Under the pieces are notes generated by a model. It saw nothing but the letters and a program-made list of their open reading frames with translations, searched no databases and had not been told where the DNA came from. From contig CAYRAI010000006.1 of NCBI GenBank assembly GCA_964422205.1, positions 1 to 64,000 on the forward strand: a DNA stretch of 64,000 nt. The letters run 5' to 3'. A program made the position numbers and the translations under genes. The DNA is from CAZNYN01 sp964422205. Lineage in GTDB: Bacteria; Synergistota; Synergistia; Synergistales; Synergistaceae. Shown here in pieces: positions 7,991-17,112 of this stretch (the stretch's first letter is position 1; every line of letters starts with the position of its first letter).

Positions 7991-9505
7991 ATGGCACAGA
8001 CAAAACAGAATAAAACACGTTGGGTTCCGGATACATATATCATTATCTTTTTTGTTGTAATTTGTGCGGCGCTTCTCACATGGACTGTCCCGGTCGGGCA
8101 GTTTGATACCAAAGAGATCAAGTACATGATGGGAAGTACGGAAAAGAGCCGCACTGTGCTCATACCGGAGTCTTTTAAGTATAAGCTTGACGATGCCGGT
8201 GTCCCCATGAAGGACGGAATCAAGCTCTTTGAGCCTTACGGAGAGGTTGGATTCCTGAACTACGCCTTTGAAGGCATGGTTGCGGGAGACAAGTGGGGTT
8301 CCGCTGTCGGAGTTATGATATTCATACTCATAGTCGGAGGAGCGTTTGGCATTGTGCTGCGAACTCACGCCATTGAGTGCGGCATTAAGAGGATGATAAA
8401 GAAGAGCAAAGGCATGGACAAGCTCATAATACCGATACTCTTTGTGCTCTTCTCTTTAGGAGGCGCAGTCTTCGGGATGGGCGAGGAGGCAATACCTTTT
8501 GTCCTCATAGTAGTCCCAGTCGTGATAGCTCTAGGCTATGACTCCATCGTAGCTGTCATGATAACTTACTGCGCCACTCAGATAGGCTTTGCTACGTCAT
8601 GGATGAACCCCTTCAGCGTTGCAATCGCTCAGGGAATATCACAGATACCGGTGCTTTCGGGCGCGGGTTTCCGTATGTTTATGTGGGCGTTTTTCACTGT
8701 TTTGGGCATAGTCTACACGATGTGGTACGGGAGCAGAATAAGAAAGACTCCTGAGCTTTCGCCTGTGCGCGATTCCGATAAATTTTTCCGTGACGAGCTG
8801 AGAAGTTCGGAGGATTCCGAAGAGACATTCGCCGCCGGCCATGCACTGGTAATTCTCACAGTTGCGGCTGCAGTTGTATGGATAATCTGGGGCGTTACGG
8901 AAAAAGGCTACTACATTCCCGAAATAGCGACTCAGTTCTTCATTATGGGGCTTGCAGGCGGAATTATCGGAGTGGTATTTAAGCTCGGAGACATGAAGGT
9001 GAACGACATAGCATCCTCTTTCCGCAGCGGAGCGTCAGACCTTTTGGGAGCCGCGATGGTTGTAGGAATGGCGAAGGGCATCATACTTGTTCTCGGAGGA
9101 GACTCCCCGACCAATGCCACTGTTTTAAACACAGTTCTTCACAATATGGGGCTTCTGATTTCCGACCTCTCCCCGGCATTTTCCGCGTGGATTATGTATC
9201 TCTTCCAGTCCGTATTTAACTTCTTTGTAGTCTCGGGCTCGGGGCAGGCTGCTCTCACAATGCCCTTAATGGCGCCTCTTGCGGACATCGCCGGCATCAC
9301 GCGTCAGGTTGCCGTTCTTGCCTTCCAGCTCGGAGACGGCTTTACAAACCTCATAGTCCCGACATCGGGCTGCCTCATGGCATGTATCGGAGCGGCCCAC
9401 ATAGACTGGGCTACATGGGCAAAGTGGCAGATAAAGTTTCAGGGAGTTCTCTTCCTCTGCGGTTCTGTCTTTGTAATAGCCGGAGTAATGATAGGATTTA
9501 ATTAA
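7991..9505 (+). CDS. YfcC/DcuC-family membrane carrier
   Basis: This is a 504-residue inner-membrane carrier with about 12-13 helices, in the ion-transporter superfamily that includes DcuC C4-dicarboxylate carriers and YfcC putative basic-amino-acid antiporters. Family marks are the opening WTVPVGQF near residue 32, GMGEEAIPF in the middle, and VVSGSGQAALTMPLMAPLAD in the last quarter. Start ATG follows AAGGAGG. Divergence from iadA suggests transport of aspartate, dicarboxylates or peptides. The true substrate cannot be read from the sequence. A terminator follows at 9561. Confidence 0.85.
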   Translation: MAQTKQNKTRWVPDTYIIIFFVVICAALLTWTVPVGQFDTKEIKYMMGSTEKSRTVLIPESFKYKLDDAGVPMKDGIKLFEPYGEVGFLNYAFEGMVAGDKWGSAVGVMIFILIVGGAFGIVLRTHAIECGIKRMIKKSKGMDKLIIPILFVLFSLGGAVFGMGEEAIPFVLIVVPVVIALGYDSIVAVMITYCATQIGFATSWMNPFSVAIAQGISQIPVLSGAGFRMFMWAFFTVLGIVYTMWYGSRIRKTPELSPVRDSDKFFRDELRSSEDSEETFAAGHALVILTVAAAVVWIIWGVTEKGYYIPEIATQFFIMGLAGGIIGVVFKLGDMKVNDIASSFRSGASDLLGAAMVVGMAKGIILVLGGDSPTNATVLNTVLHNMGLLISDLSPAFSAWIMYLFQSVFNFFVVSGSGQAALTMPLMAPLADIAGITRQVAVLAFQLGDGFTNLIVPTSGCLMACIGAAHIDWATWAKWQIKFQGVLFLCGSVFVIAGVMIGFN

Positions 9506-9560
9506 GATAAATTTGCCGTGCGTCCGAAGGCGGTGCTTTGTTTCATATTTGAAGAAAAAA

Positions 9561-9597
9561 AGAGACATGAGGGGATTTGCTCCTCGTGTCTCTTTTT
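9561..9597. terminator. Bidirectional terminator between convergent transporter genes
   Basis: AGAGACATGAGG (9561-9572) pairs with CCTCGTGTCTCT (9582-9593) with one G-T pair. T5 follows on the plus strand and an A-run precedes, giving T's on the minus strand. It serves both the YfcC gene and the TRAP permease. Confidence 0.8.
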
Positions 9598-9618
9598 GCT
9601 TAACTTGAAAGTTTGATT

Positions 9619-11487
9619 TTATGCTGCGGCTGCTTTGTTTCTTTTTGCCTTTGAGAATATTACAGTGGCCGCAATCGTTCCGACAAATCCCACTATTGTG
9701 GCTATCTGGTTGGGTGCCAGTGCCGCTACTGCGAGTATCACAAATATTACTCTCTCGTACATGGCAAGGGGTCTGTTGAGATAGCCCATGAGGGCGAAGC
9801 CGAAGCCTAAACATGCCGCGATACATGCTGTTATTCCGTATATATTTCCGATTATGTCAAGCTGCAGCAGTATGCCGGGGTCGTAGCAGAATGCAAATGG
9901 GGTTACAAATGCAAGGAATCCCAGCTTGCATGCCGTAAATCCTGTTTTGTTAGGATCCGATCCCGCAATGGAGCTGGCCGCGTATGCGGCAAGGGCGACA
10001 GGCGGCGTTATGTTGGAAATTATGGCATAGTAGAAGACAAACATATGAGCCGCAAGAGGAGCGAATCCCAATGTCGTAAGTATGGGAACTCCGAGAGCTG
10101 CGGCAAGGATATAAGCGCCCGTTGTTGGAAGCCCCATCCCGAGAATCAGGGATACTATCATAACGAGGAAGAGGGCTATGATGGGAATGCCGTGAGAAAA
10201 GGCGAGGACAAACCCTACGAGTTTTACTCCGATACCGGTAAGAGCCACAGAGCCAAGAACCGTACCTGCGGATGCACATGCTACGCATACGAGTGTGATG
10301 CTCTTGCATCCTCCGTATATGGCGTCTGCTACCGCTTTGGGCCCCATCCTTGTCTCTTTCTTTGGAAGGGATGAGAGCCATGCCACTCCGACTCCTATTA
10401 CTGCCGCGCGCATCGGGGTATAGCCTGCGAGGAGGAAGTAGACGAGCGCGATAATCGGGGCAAAGAGGTATAGTTTTTTCAAGACGTCGGACTTCTTGGG
10501 AAGTTCGTCTTTGCTGAGGCCGCGCAGTCCGCACTTCAAAGCCTCAAGGCGAATCATAAGAAAGACGGCGGCATAGTAAAGAATGGCGGGTGTAACAGCA
10601 GCTATCATAACCTGAACAAAGGGGATGCCCAAGAATGATGCCATAAGAAATGCTCCCGCACCCATGACAGGGGGCATTATCTGTCCGCCGGAGCTTGCGA
10701 CAGCTTCTACTGCTCCCGCGAAGTGGGCAGGATAGCCGATTTTTTTCATAAGAGGGATGGTGAAGGTTCCGGTTCCGTAGACATTGGCGACGGCTGAGCC
10801 GGAAATAGATCCAAATAGGCAGGAGCTCATAACGGCGATATTGGCAGGGCCTCCCGGAGCTGTGCCCGTGAAAGCCTGAGCCACTTCCATAAAGTATGCG
10901 CCTGTTCCGCACTTCTCAAGGAAGCCTCCGAATATGAGAAACGCCGCAACAAGTGTGGACGAGACTCCGAGAGGCATTGAGAATATGCCTTCGTCTGTCA
11001 GGTATATTTGTTCGATAACTTCGGAGAGGGGGAAAGATAAGCCTTCCATGACGCCGGGGAGCTTGTCGCCGAAGTACATATAGCTTGTAAAGAGGCAGGC
11101 TATTATTGTGAGAGGCAGTCCGACTACGCGCCTTGTCCCTTCCATCAGCAGAATGAAGAGCATCGCTCCAAGGATAAACTGAGCTTGAGTTACAGGGTCT
11201 ACCTGAACTATTCTCAAAGTGATATCTTCATAATTAAGTATGACATAGAGCGATGGCAGAGTTGCCATGGCGCCCAGAATCCAATCGTAAAAAGGCACTC
11301 TGTCGGCTGGTGCTTTTTTTGATACTGGAAAAAGTATAAAGGCCAGAGGAAGAACCAGACCAAGATGAATATTTTTCTGCAGATAGGCTTCATAAGCGCC
11401 GAACACAGAAGTATAGAGGTGGAATAAACCTATTATTAAAATGTATACGTACATAATTTTGTAGCTGATGCCGCTTAATTTTCTCAT
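9619..11487 (-). CDS. TAXI-type TRAP transporter fused permease (4TM/12TM)
   Basis: This is a 622-residue fused DctQ-DctM permease of a TRAP transporter with a TAXI binding protein. The N-terminal ~150 residues hold the small-subunit-like helices. The large domain has typical TRAP segments such as GGFLEKCGTGAYFMEVA, SGSAVANVYGTGTFTIPLMK and GMGLPTTGAYILAAALG. These carriers use a Na+ or H+ gradient and an extracytoplasmic binding protein, here the gene at 11577 just upstream on the same strand. ATG 11487 is chosen because GGGAG stands 10 bases upstream; a GTG at 11496 is too close to it. Substrate is unknown; TAXI systems often carry glutamate or dicarboxylates. Confidence 0.9.
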   Translation of the reverse strand: MRKLSGISYKIMYVYILIIGLFHLYTSVFGAYEAYLQKNIHLGLVLPLAFILFPVSKKAPADRVPFYDWILGAMATLPSLYVILNYEDITLRIVQVDPVTQAQFILGAMLFILLMEGTRRVVGLPLTIIACLFTSYMYFGDKLPGVMEGLSFPLSEVIEQIYLTDEGIFSMPLGVSSTLVAAFLIFGGFLEKCGTGAYFMEVAQAFTGTAPGGPANIAVMSSCLFGSISGSAVANVYGTGTFTIPLMKKIGYPAHFAGAVEAVASSGGQIMPPVMGAGAFLMASFLGIPFVQVMIAAVTPAILYYAAVFLMIRLEALKCGLRGLSKDELPKKSDVLKKLYLFAPIIALVYFLLAGYTPMRAAVIGVGVAWLSSLPKKETRMGPKAVADAIYGGCKSITLVCVACASAGTVLGSVALTGIGVKLVGFVLAFSHGIPIIALFLVMIVSLILGMGLPTTGAYILAAALGVPILTTLGFAPLAAHMFVFYYAIISNITPPVALAAYAASSIAGSDPNKTGFTACKLGFLAFVTPFAFCYDPGILLQLDIIGNIYGITACIAACLGFGFALMGYLNRPLAMYERVIFVILAVAALAPNQIATIVGFVGTIAATVIFSKAKRNKAAAA

Positions 11488-11530
11488 ATAAGTCACACTC
11501 CCGGGCTGAAATATATTCAGCTTTTTAATA

Positions 11531-11562
11531 CCGCCCCAAAGGTGACGCGCTCTTTGGGGCGG
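11531..11562. promoter_or_regulatory. Intercistronic stem-loop between binding protein and permease genes
   Basis: An 11-bp GC-rich stem, CCGCCCCAAAG (11531-11541) with its complement (11552-11562), lacks a strong T-run. Its place inside the operon suggests partial termination or mRNA protection, giving more binding protein than permease. A similar device lies at 41327. Confidence 0.65.
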
Positions 11563-11576
11563 AGCTGATTTAAATG

Positions 11577-12569
11577 TTATTTAGCTTCTTTCCAGAATTT
11601 AACGGCACCGGGATGTGTCGGAACGTTTGACGGGACGGCTGTCTTGGGATTAAGTTCTGCTATGTCCTTGACTGCCTTTGCAAGTGTTGCCTTGTTGCTC
11701 CATAGGGACTTGCAGAGTTCATATACGAGATCTTCCGGAAGATCCTTGCGGATAACAATGCAAGTGTAGTCTCCAACTGTTTTGACAGGCTTTGTTACGC
11801 TCTTGTATATTCCTGGGGCGACAGTAAGAGTGACTGTGCCGTATGCGTCTGCAAGAGCCTTAAGTGCGCTGTCTTCAACGGGAAGAATCGTAATCTTGGC
11901 TTTGCTTTCAATGTTCATAACGATGGATGCAACTTTGCCTACCGAGAATATGAAGAGGTCTATATGTCCGTCAGCCAAAAGGTCTGCTCCGCCTTCGTAT
12001 GACGCGAATTCCATAGAGCCGCCCATCTTCTTTATATCCTTGTATGTGATGCCGTAGCCTTTAAGGAAGAGCGTCTTTACGACAAATTCGGAAGCTGTTC
12101 CCGGCTTGAGCGTAGCCATGCGAACGGGAATCTTCTTGTCAAAGATATCGCCGACTTTCTTAATCTTATGTTTTTCTGCAAAATCTTTGTTCATTACAAA
12201 ATATGTGTACTGCGTATAAAGGTTGGCCATGATGACGGAGTTTGCAGTAGGACGTCCGAGGAAGTCCTGCTCCCCCTTGACTGCCGCGCCGAGGAGCGAT
12301 GTTACGGAGAAGCCGAAGTCACCTTTTTTAACATTTGTGTTGAGGATATTTGATACGCCGCCGCCGGAGCTGCTTGTTGTCTGAATTACATTTTTGCTCC
12401 ACATATCGGAGAATGCGCTTCCGAGTGCGAACCAGTTGCCGCCGGGAGGTCCTGCCATAAACTTAAGCTGCTGAGGCCATCCGGCTTTGGGTGCCGGAGC
12501 TGCAAATACAGGTGCTGCCGCGAATGAAAATAATACCGTGAATAAAACCAGTGCTGCGAGTTTCTTCAT
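11577..12569 (-). CDS. TAXI family TRAP transporter solute-binding protein
   Basis: This is the periplasmic binding protein of the adjacent TRAP permease. It has a 24-residue signal peptide beginning MKKLAALVLF and ending near VFAAPAPK. The mature protein begins with LKFMAGPPGGNWFALGSAFS, the TAXI hallmark in which the substrate carboxylate is held. Total 330 residues. The ATG at 12569 follows GAGCGGTG; an ATG-like start upstream would add residues before the signal peptide. The gene is divergent from a kinase/regulator pair at 12979, the natural candidate for its control. Confidence 0.9.
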   Translation of the reverse strand: MKKLAALVLFTVLFSFAAAPVFAAPAPKAGWPQQLKFMAGPPGGNWFALGSAFSDMWSKNVIQTTSSSGGGVSNILNTNVKKGDFGFSVTSLLGAAVKGEQDFLGRPTANSVIMANLYTQYTYFVMNKDFAEKHKIKKVGDIFDKKIPVRMATLKPGTASEFVVKTLFLKGYGITYKDIKKMGGSMEFASYEGGADLLADGHIDLFIFSVGKVASIVMNIESKAKITILPVEDSALKALADAYGTVTLTVAPGIYKSVTKPVKTVGDYTCIVIRKDLPEDLVYELCKSLWSNKATLAKAVKDIAELNPKTAVPSNVPTHPGAVKFWKEAK

Positions 12570-12978
12570 ATAAAACACCGCTCTTTCAATAAATTTTGTC
12601 TTCATGCTGTTAAACAAAAAGACCTTTACGAGAAAAAATTATACCACCATGCAGGCTATTCTGAACATACCATTTGTGAAAATTGCTTTATTAAAATTAA
12701 ACTAAATATGCAGTGGCTTTTTCGGCATAAAACATGAAATTGTATATTATATTTAAATAAAAATATTTAATTATATATGTAGATGTATACATCGTATCTT
12801 AATTTAAACTGTTCTTATCCTTTTGCCGTATCTGACCTTTTACAAAATAGCTGCCGAAAAAGCAATTGTGCGGACAGTGATAAGTGCTGCCTATATGGTG
12901 TAAAATCTGAGATGAGCTTTTGTCTGTTAGGCAAAAAAGTGTTTTTTGCCGTATTTCTGTGCGGAAAGGTGAATTTTT
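12570..12978. promoter_or_regulatory. AT-rich divergent control region (TAXI operon / two-component pair)
   Basis: These 409 bases hold no gene that I can support. The middle (12690-12790) is extremely A/T-rich and should contain outward promoters for both operons. A 12-bp perfect palindrome GATGTATACATC lies at 12782-12793 and is a candidate operator. A shine-type GGAAAGGTG at 12962-12970 serves the kinase. Confidence 0.4.
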
Positions 12979-14352
12979 TTGAGAAAGAGCGAGAATAATC
13001 TAAGCGGCGCAAAAAATGCCGCAGTTAATAAAATAGTCTTGGGAGCTTTTATTCTCATACTCTGGATTGCCAGTCAGTTTTTTCAGGCATCCCTCATCCC
13101 CGTGTACGAAGCTTTTGACAAGGCAGTGGATAAGTTTGAAGGCGGCTATATCATCATCACGGCCTTCTGGCTTATAGTGAATAACGCAGTGAGAGCCATA
13201 CTTCTTTACAGCGGTTGGTTCATGCTCTCTGACGGTCTTGCCGAGAGGAGCGGAATGAAAAAGATTGAATGGCTCCTGCCTCTTGCCGCAATACCTCTTT
13301 GCTATTTTATAGTGAGCTTCTTTCACCTTCCGTCTGTGCCTCATTTTGGAGTGCCTGCGTTTCTGACTCTTTTGTCGGTCTTTGTCCTGCAGTATATTTC
13401 GCGCGACATAACAAATTTTGTCTACAAGATGATAATTCAGTCTCTGCTGGTTTTTTCGATACAGTGGCTTGACCTCATACCTCTGCTCACAGACTATGGT
13501 TTCGGACGGGGTGAGCTCAGCCTTGTAATCAAGACGACAACGGTAATGATGGATAAGGACTATCTGCTGAATACAATCTGCGGCATGTCTTTTGCGTTTA
13601 ATTTGTGTATTGCCCTTATTCTTACGGAGCTGTTTATAGGCTATGAAAAGCGCATAGCTCAGCTTCGTGTCCTCAGGCTGCGCGAACGCGAGCTTAACAA
13701 GCTCAGGCAGGAGCAGACTACTGCCAGGCTATATCAGGAGATGCAGTATCTTGTTCACGACCTGAAAAGGCCGCTCACAACAGTGCTGGGGCTTGCTGAT
13801 ATAATGGCCATGTCAAAGGACGAGGCGACGGCGAAGCACGCTGTGACGATAACTCTTGTGGCGGAAAAGATGAATATGATGATATCCGAAATAAGGTCTC
13901 CGAAGTCTGTGCATGAGACGACCGTTTCGGAGCTTATAAAGTATACTATGGCTCAGGTTCGGCCTTTGAGCTGGGGAAGCGATGTCGAAGTCGCTGTAGA
14001 GGACGGAGTCGGAGAGAGGGTTATAGTTGTCAACTTAATAAGATTTTCACGCGCCCTTGTCAATCTTCTTGACAACGCTCATCATGCGGTAATTGACGTA
14101 AAATCCCCCAAAATATTTCTGAAGGCAGCGGGCGGCTCTGACTGTGCCGTTATATCAGTGGAAGACAACGGCCCGGGGTTTCTGCCTCCCCAGAAGGACA
14201 GTGCCTCGTCGTGGGGCTCATCGGGGCTGGGGCTCCCCTTTGTCCGCAATGTCGTATCGGACAGCGGGGGGACAATAAGGCATGAGGATTTAAAGAGCGG
14301 AGGAGTGCTCTGCGAGATAACAATCCCTGTTAAGAGAGGAGAGACGCAGTGA
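12979..14352 (+). CDS. Membrane sensor histidine kinase
   Basis: This is a 457-residue sensor kinase. About six membrane helices fill residues 17-222. A short coiled linker with many Arg/Glu follows, then the dimerisation domain with phospho-acceptor His260 in VHDLKRP. The ATPase domain shows the N-box LLDNAHHAV, G1 DNGPGF and G2 GSSGLGLPFV. The start is a TTG with GGAAAGGTG nine bases upstream; no ATG is available before the first helix. Its last bases overlap the regulator gene as GTGA. The helix-only sensor suggests that it senses a membrane signal or works with a transporter. The likely targets are the divergent TAXI operon or the operon at 15104. Confidence 0.88.
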   Translation: MRKSENNLSGAKNAAVNKIVLGAFILILWIASQFFQASLIPVYEAFDKAVDKFEGGYIIITAFWLIVNNAVRAILLYSGWFMLSDGLAERSGMKKIEWLLPLAAIPLCYFIVSFFHLPSVPHFGVPAFLTLLSVFVLQYISRDITNFVYKMIIQSLLVFSIQWLDLIPLLTDYGFGRGELSLVIKTTTVMMDKDYLLNTICGMSFAFNLCIALILTELFIGYEKRIAQLRVLRLRERELNKLRQEQTTARLYQEMQYLVHDLKRPLTTVLGLADIMAMSKDEATAKHAVTITLVAEKMNMMISEIRSPKSVHETTVSELIKYTMAQVRPLSWGSDVEVAVEDGVGERVIVVNLIRFSRALVNLLDNAHHAVIDVKSPKIFLKAAGGSDCAVISVEDNGPGFLPPQKDSASSWGSSGLGLPFVRNVVSDSGGTIRHEDLKSGGVLCEITIPVKRGETQ

Positions 14353-14969
14353 ATTTTACTTTGGGAATAGTGGACGATGATGAAAATATCCTCTACACAC
14401 TGAAGGCCATGGCTGACTCTTTAGGTTGGGCTATTCTTATTACGGACGACCCGGGAAAAGCCATAGGCTGGGTAAAGGACAACTCAGTAGACATACTTCT
14501 TGTTGACTATCACATGCCGCTTATGAGCGGGCTGGATGTGGTGAGGGCGTGCCGTCAGATATCTCAGTCTGTCGTTCTTCTTGCTCTTACCGTGGAGGAG
14601 AATCCGGATGTCGCATCTGCAATGCGCCTTGCCGGGGCTGATGATTTTGTCTCAAAACCTGTGAGGTTCGCCGATTTTTCGTCCCGCATATCTCTGCACG
14701 CGGAGCTTGCGCGATACAGGGCGGACACTAACAGCAGCGAGAGGAACAAAGGACTTTCCGAAGAGACTGCGAGAAGGGTTCACTCTCTTTTCACAGACGG
14801 CAGGATGCGCCTTTCCGCTGGCGAAGCATCGGAGCTGTCGGGGCTGGCCTATCCCACCGTACATAGATATTTGGAATATCTCGTCAAGAAGGGGCAGCTT
14901 CAAAGAAAGAGCGACTTTGAGGACGGCAAAAGCGGGCGTCCGAAGAACGTCTACTGTAGAATTTCTTAA
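14349..14969 (+). CDS. CitB-type response regulator, partner of the upstream kinase
   Basis: This 206-residue regulator begins with GTG overlapping the kinase stop. The receiver has the acidic pocket DDDE at 9-12, phospho-acceptor Asp53 in LLVDYHMP, and Lys in VSKPVRF. The C-terminal HTH includes LSGLAYPTVHRYLEYLVKKG and ends with a GRPKNVY wing like that of the orphan regulator at 5678. Both belong to the family that controls citrate, dicarboxylate and related transport genes. The start is fixed by the overlap, as no ATG is in frame nearby. Confidence 0.87.
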   Translation: MNFTLGIVDDDENILYTLKAMADSLGWAILITDDPGKAIGWVKDNSVDILLVDYHMPLMSGLDVVRACRQISQSVVLLALTVEENPDVASAMRLAGADDFVSKPVRFADFSSRISLHAELARYRADTNSSERNKGLSEETARRVHSLFTDGRMRLSAGEASELSGLAYPTVHRYLEYLVKKGQLQRKSDFEDGKSGRPKNVYCRIS

Positions 14970-15022
14970 AATATTCAGTCACTTGTACGTACCAAAGAGA
15001 ATAAAGAGAGAAAATATAGACT

Positions 15023-15097
15023 GACCTCCTGTTATTGAATAGACTATTCAATACAAGGTGCGGATAATATCCGCAATCCAAGAATTTTAGGGAGGTC
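15023..15097 (+). promoter_or_regulatory. Three-way-junction leader that sequesters the ribosome site of the DUF6305 operon
   Basis: An outer stem GACCTCC (15023-15029) with GGAGGTC (15091-15097) buries the Shine-Dalgarno of the gene at 15104. Inside are two neat hairpins: TATTGAAT/ATTCAATA (15033-15053) with a five-base loop, and TGCGGA/TCCGCA (15059-15075) with a five-base loop. T6 follows the outer stem, so the same structure could also act as a terminator. The first palindrome could instead be an operator for the regulator just upstream. Confidence 0.6.
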
Positions 15098-15103
15098 TTT
15101 TTT

Positions 15104-15652
15104 ATGAAGTTAAAAGCACTTGTACTTGCAATGTTTGTCCTTTTTGCCACAAGCGCATGCGCGATGGCTGCCGATGTTGCGGTTACGTCCGTCGGCCAGA
15201 GCTCGGACGGTATGATGGTCAGAGTTATTCTCAAGTCCCTTAAAATAGGTGCTGATTTTGATGCCGTTATGAAGGCGGATGCCCTAACCTCACAGAAGGT
15301 TCTTATCGCTGTCGTAGGCGGAAGCTCAAAAGGCTTGGGCGCGGCAGGCATTAATAAGGAAGACGAAGTAAAACGCGCTCTTGATCTCTGCAAGGCTGCC
15401 GAAAAGAAGGGCATGAAGATTCTTATGATGCATGTCGGCGGAGAGGGACGCAGAGGAACTCTTTCAGACTACTTCATTTCTGCGGCAGTCCCCAAGGGAG
15501 ATGCTCTCATTCTTGTTGACGGAGCAAACAAAGACAAGCTCTTCGACGGACTCGTCAAAGCAAAGAAGGCCAAAGTCTACACAGCCACAAGCGTAAACAC
15601 TACAAAGGAACCCCTGAAGACTGTACTCGCCTCCTGGGGCGTAACGAAGTAG
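15104..15652 (+). CDS. DUF6305 family secreted protein
   Basis: This 182-residue product has a clear signal peptide (about 1-22, ending ACAMAA). The mature part alternates strands and helices: KVLIAVVGGSSKGLGAAG, KILMMHVGGEGRRG, DALILVDGANKD. I recognise it as DUF6305, whose function is not established. It heads an operon with a TRAP-like permease only four bases downstream, so it may act as the periplasmic binding component of that carrier, replacing the missing DctP-type protein. Start ATG follows GGGAGG, which is buried in the leader structure at 15023-15097. Confidence 0.72.
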   Translation: MKLKALVLAMFVLFATSACAMAADVAVTSVGQSSDGMMVRVILKSLKIGADFDAVMKADALTSQKVLIAVVGGSSKGLGAAGINKEDEVKRALDLCKAAEKKGMKILMMHVGGEGRRGTLSDYFISAAVPKGDALILVDGANKDKLFDGLVKAKKAKVYTATSVNTTKEPLKTVLASWGVTK

Positions 15653-15656
15653 AAAG

Positions 15657-16943
15657 ATGGACTGGTTCTGGCCGGAGGGTTTTTATACCCTCCTTATGAT
15701 AGGGAGCTTCGCATTCGGAGCTTTTGTGTGGAATCTTCCGATATCGGTGGCCATGGCTATGTCCGCGATACTGGGAGCCGTTGCGGCGGGAGAGGGTTTC
15801 CCTCTCCGCCATTTTATAGAGGGCGAGTTCGGCTATATCAACACGATTCTTGTTATAGCGACTGCCATGATGTACATGAAAGTCGTGCTGAAGATAGGTC
15901 TGCTGGACTCTCTTTCTGCATGGATGATACGCAAATTTAAGAAGTTCCCGGCGCTCCTGAGCCTCGGCATAATGTTTATAATAATGCTTCCCGGCATGAT
16001 AACAGGCTCGTCAACTGCGGCCGTTCTTACGACGGGAGCCCTTGTATCGCCTGTTCTTATGACTCTCGGCATGACAAAGATACGCACTGCGGCGGTAGTC
16101 TCAATGGGAGCTTTGCTTGGAATGATAGCTCCTCCCGTCAGTATCCCGGCTATGATAATCTGCGCAGGTGTAGACATTCCCTTTGTCGGATTTGCCATTC
16201 CGCTTTTGATATGCACGATACCTCTTGCGATACTTTACGCTCTTACAATGATATATCCTCAGATACGCCATTTCTCCGATGAGGAGCAGCTTGAAATTCA
16301 GCTTCAGAAAATGGCAAAGCAGCCACTCACCTTCAGACTCGCTCTGCCTGTATTCTCGCTTGTGGTGCTGTTTGCATCCGACCAGTTCCTTGCCGGAGTA
16401 TGGCCGGGACTCGGAATGCCCCTTATATTCTTCCTCTCAGCAATGACAGGCTTCCTCTCCGGCGCTAAATGGAACTTTGTTGACACTCTGACAGAAGCTC
16501 TTGACGACGCTCTTCCCGTGCTCGGAATCCTAATGGGAGTCGGAATGTTCATTCAGGTAATGACTCTTATCGGAGTGCAGGGCTTTATCGTCGTATCGGC
16601 TTTGAGCCTTCCTTCATGGGTGCTCTATGTCGGAATAGCGACCTCCATGCCTCTCTTCGGAGCCGTATCATCCTTCGGTTCCGCTTCGGTGCTGGGAGTT
16701 CCTTTCCTGCTTGCACTTCTTAAGTTCAACTCGGTAATAGTGGCTTCGGCTTTGAGCCTTATAGCTTCTCTCGGAGACCTCATGCCTCCCACAGCTCTTG
16801 CCGGCATATTCGCGGCCCAGGTCGTAGGCGAGGATAACTATTTTAAAGTCCTTAAGCTATGCCTTATACCGGGAGTTATCTTAGCTCTTTGGGGAATCGC
16901 GGTAATTTTGATGAGCGGTTCTATCGCAAAGTTCCTATTCTAA
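15657..16943 (+). CDS. TRAP DctM-like large permease
   Basis: This is a 428-residue inner-membrane carrier with about 12 helices. It carries ion-transporter superfamily segments such as LPGMITGSSTAAVLTTGALV, MIAPPVSIPAMIICAG and FGSASVLGVPFLLALL. It resembles the large subunit of TRAP transporters, yet there is no DctP or TAXI protein and no ordinary DctQ next to it. Its neighbours are a DUF6305 protein and a 47-residue membrane peptide. The downstream hydrolase and gamma-glutamyltransferases suggest an amino-acid-derived substrate such as glutamate or an acylated amino acid. The ribosome site is weak; translation may be coupled to the gene before it. Confidence 0.8.
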   Translation: MDWFWPEGFYTLLMIGSFAFGAFVWNLPISVAMAMSAILGAVAAGEGFPLRHFIEGEFGYINTILVIATAMMYMKVVLKIGLLDSLSAWMIRKFKKFPALLSLGIMFIIMLPGMITGSSTAAVLTTGALVSPVLMTLGMTKIRTAAVVSMGALLGMIAPPVSIPAMIICAGVDIPFVGFAIPLLICTIPLAILYALTMIYPQIRHFSDEEQLEIQLQKMAKQPLTFRLALPVFSLVVLFASDQFLAGVWPGLGMPLIFFLSAMTGFLSGAKWNFVDTLTEALDDALPVLGILMGVGMFIQVMTLIGVQGFIVVSALSLPSWVLYVGIATSMPLFGAVSSFGSASVLGVPFLLALLKFNSVIVASALSLIASLGDLMPPTALAGIFAAQVVGEDNYFKVLKLCLIPGVILALWGIAVILMSGSIAKFLF

Positions 16944-16956
16944 GGAGGACATGCAA

Positions 16957-17100
16957 ATGACACTTATTTATCGCGCTCTACTGCTTTTGGTCATGATATT
17001 TGTCCTTCGCTGCATGTTCCGCGAACGTTCATTCTGGAAACAGGTCACGGCCGCCATGGTTCTTATACCGATGGTGCTTCGCCTCCTGATGCTGAAGTAG
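16957..17100 (+). CDS. 47-residue membrane peptide in the permease operon
   Basis: This tiny gene encodes one strongly hydrophobic helix (MTLIYRALLLLVMIFVLRCM) followed by a basic, partly hydrophobic tail rich in Met, Leu and Arg. ATG 16957 lies eight bases after GGAGG; an in-frame ATG at 16951 is too close to it. The gene starts 13 bases after the permease stop and ends 12 bases before the M14 hydrolase. Its position is where a small TRAP subunit would be expected. I do not recognise a family. It may be an accessory peptide of the carrier. Confidence 0.65.
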   Translation: MTLIYRALLLLVMIFVLRCMFRERSFWKQVTAAMVLIPMVLRLLMLK

Positions 17101-17112
17101 GAGGGGAGCGAA

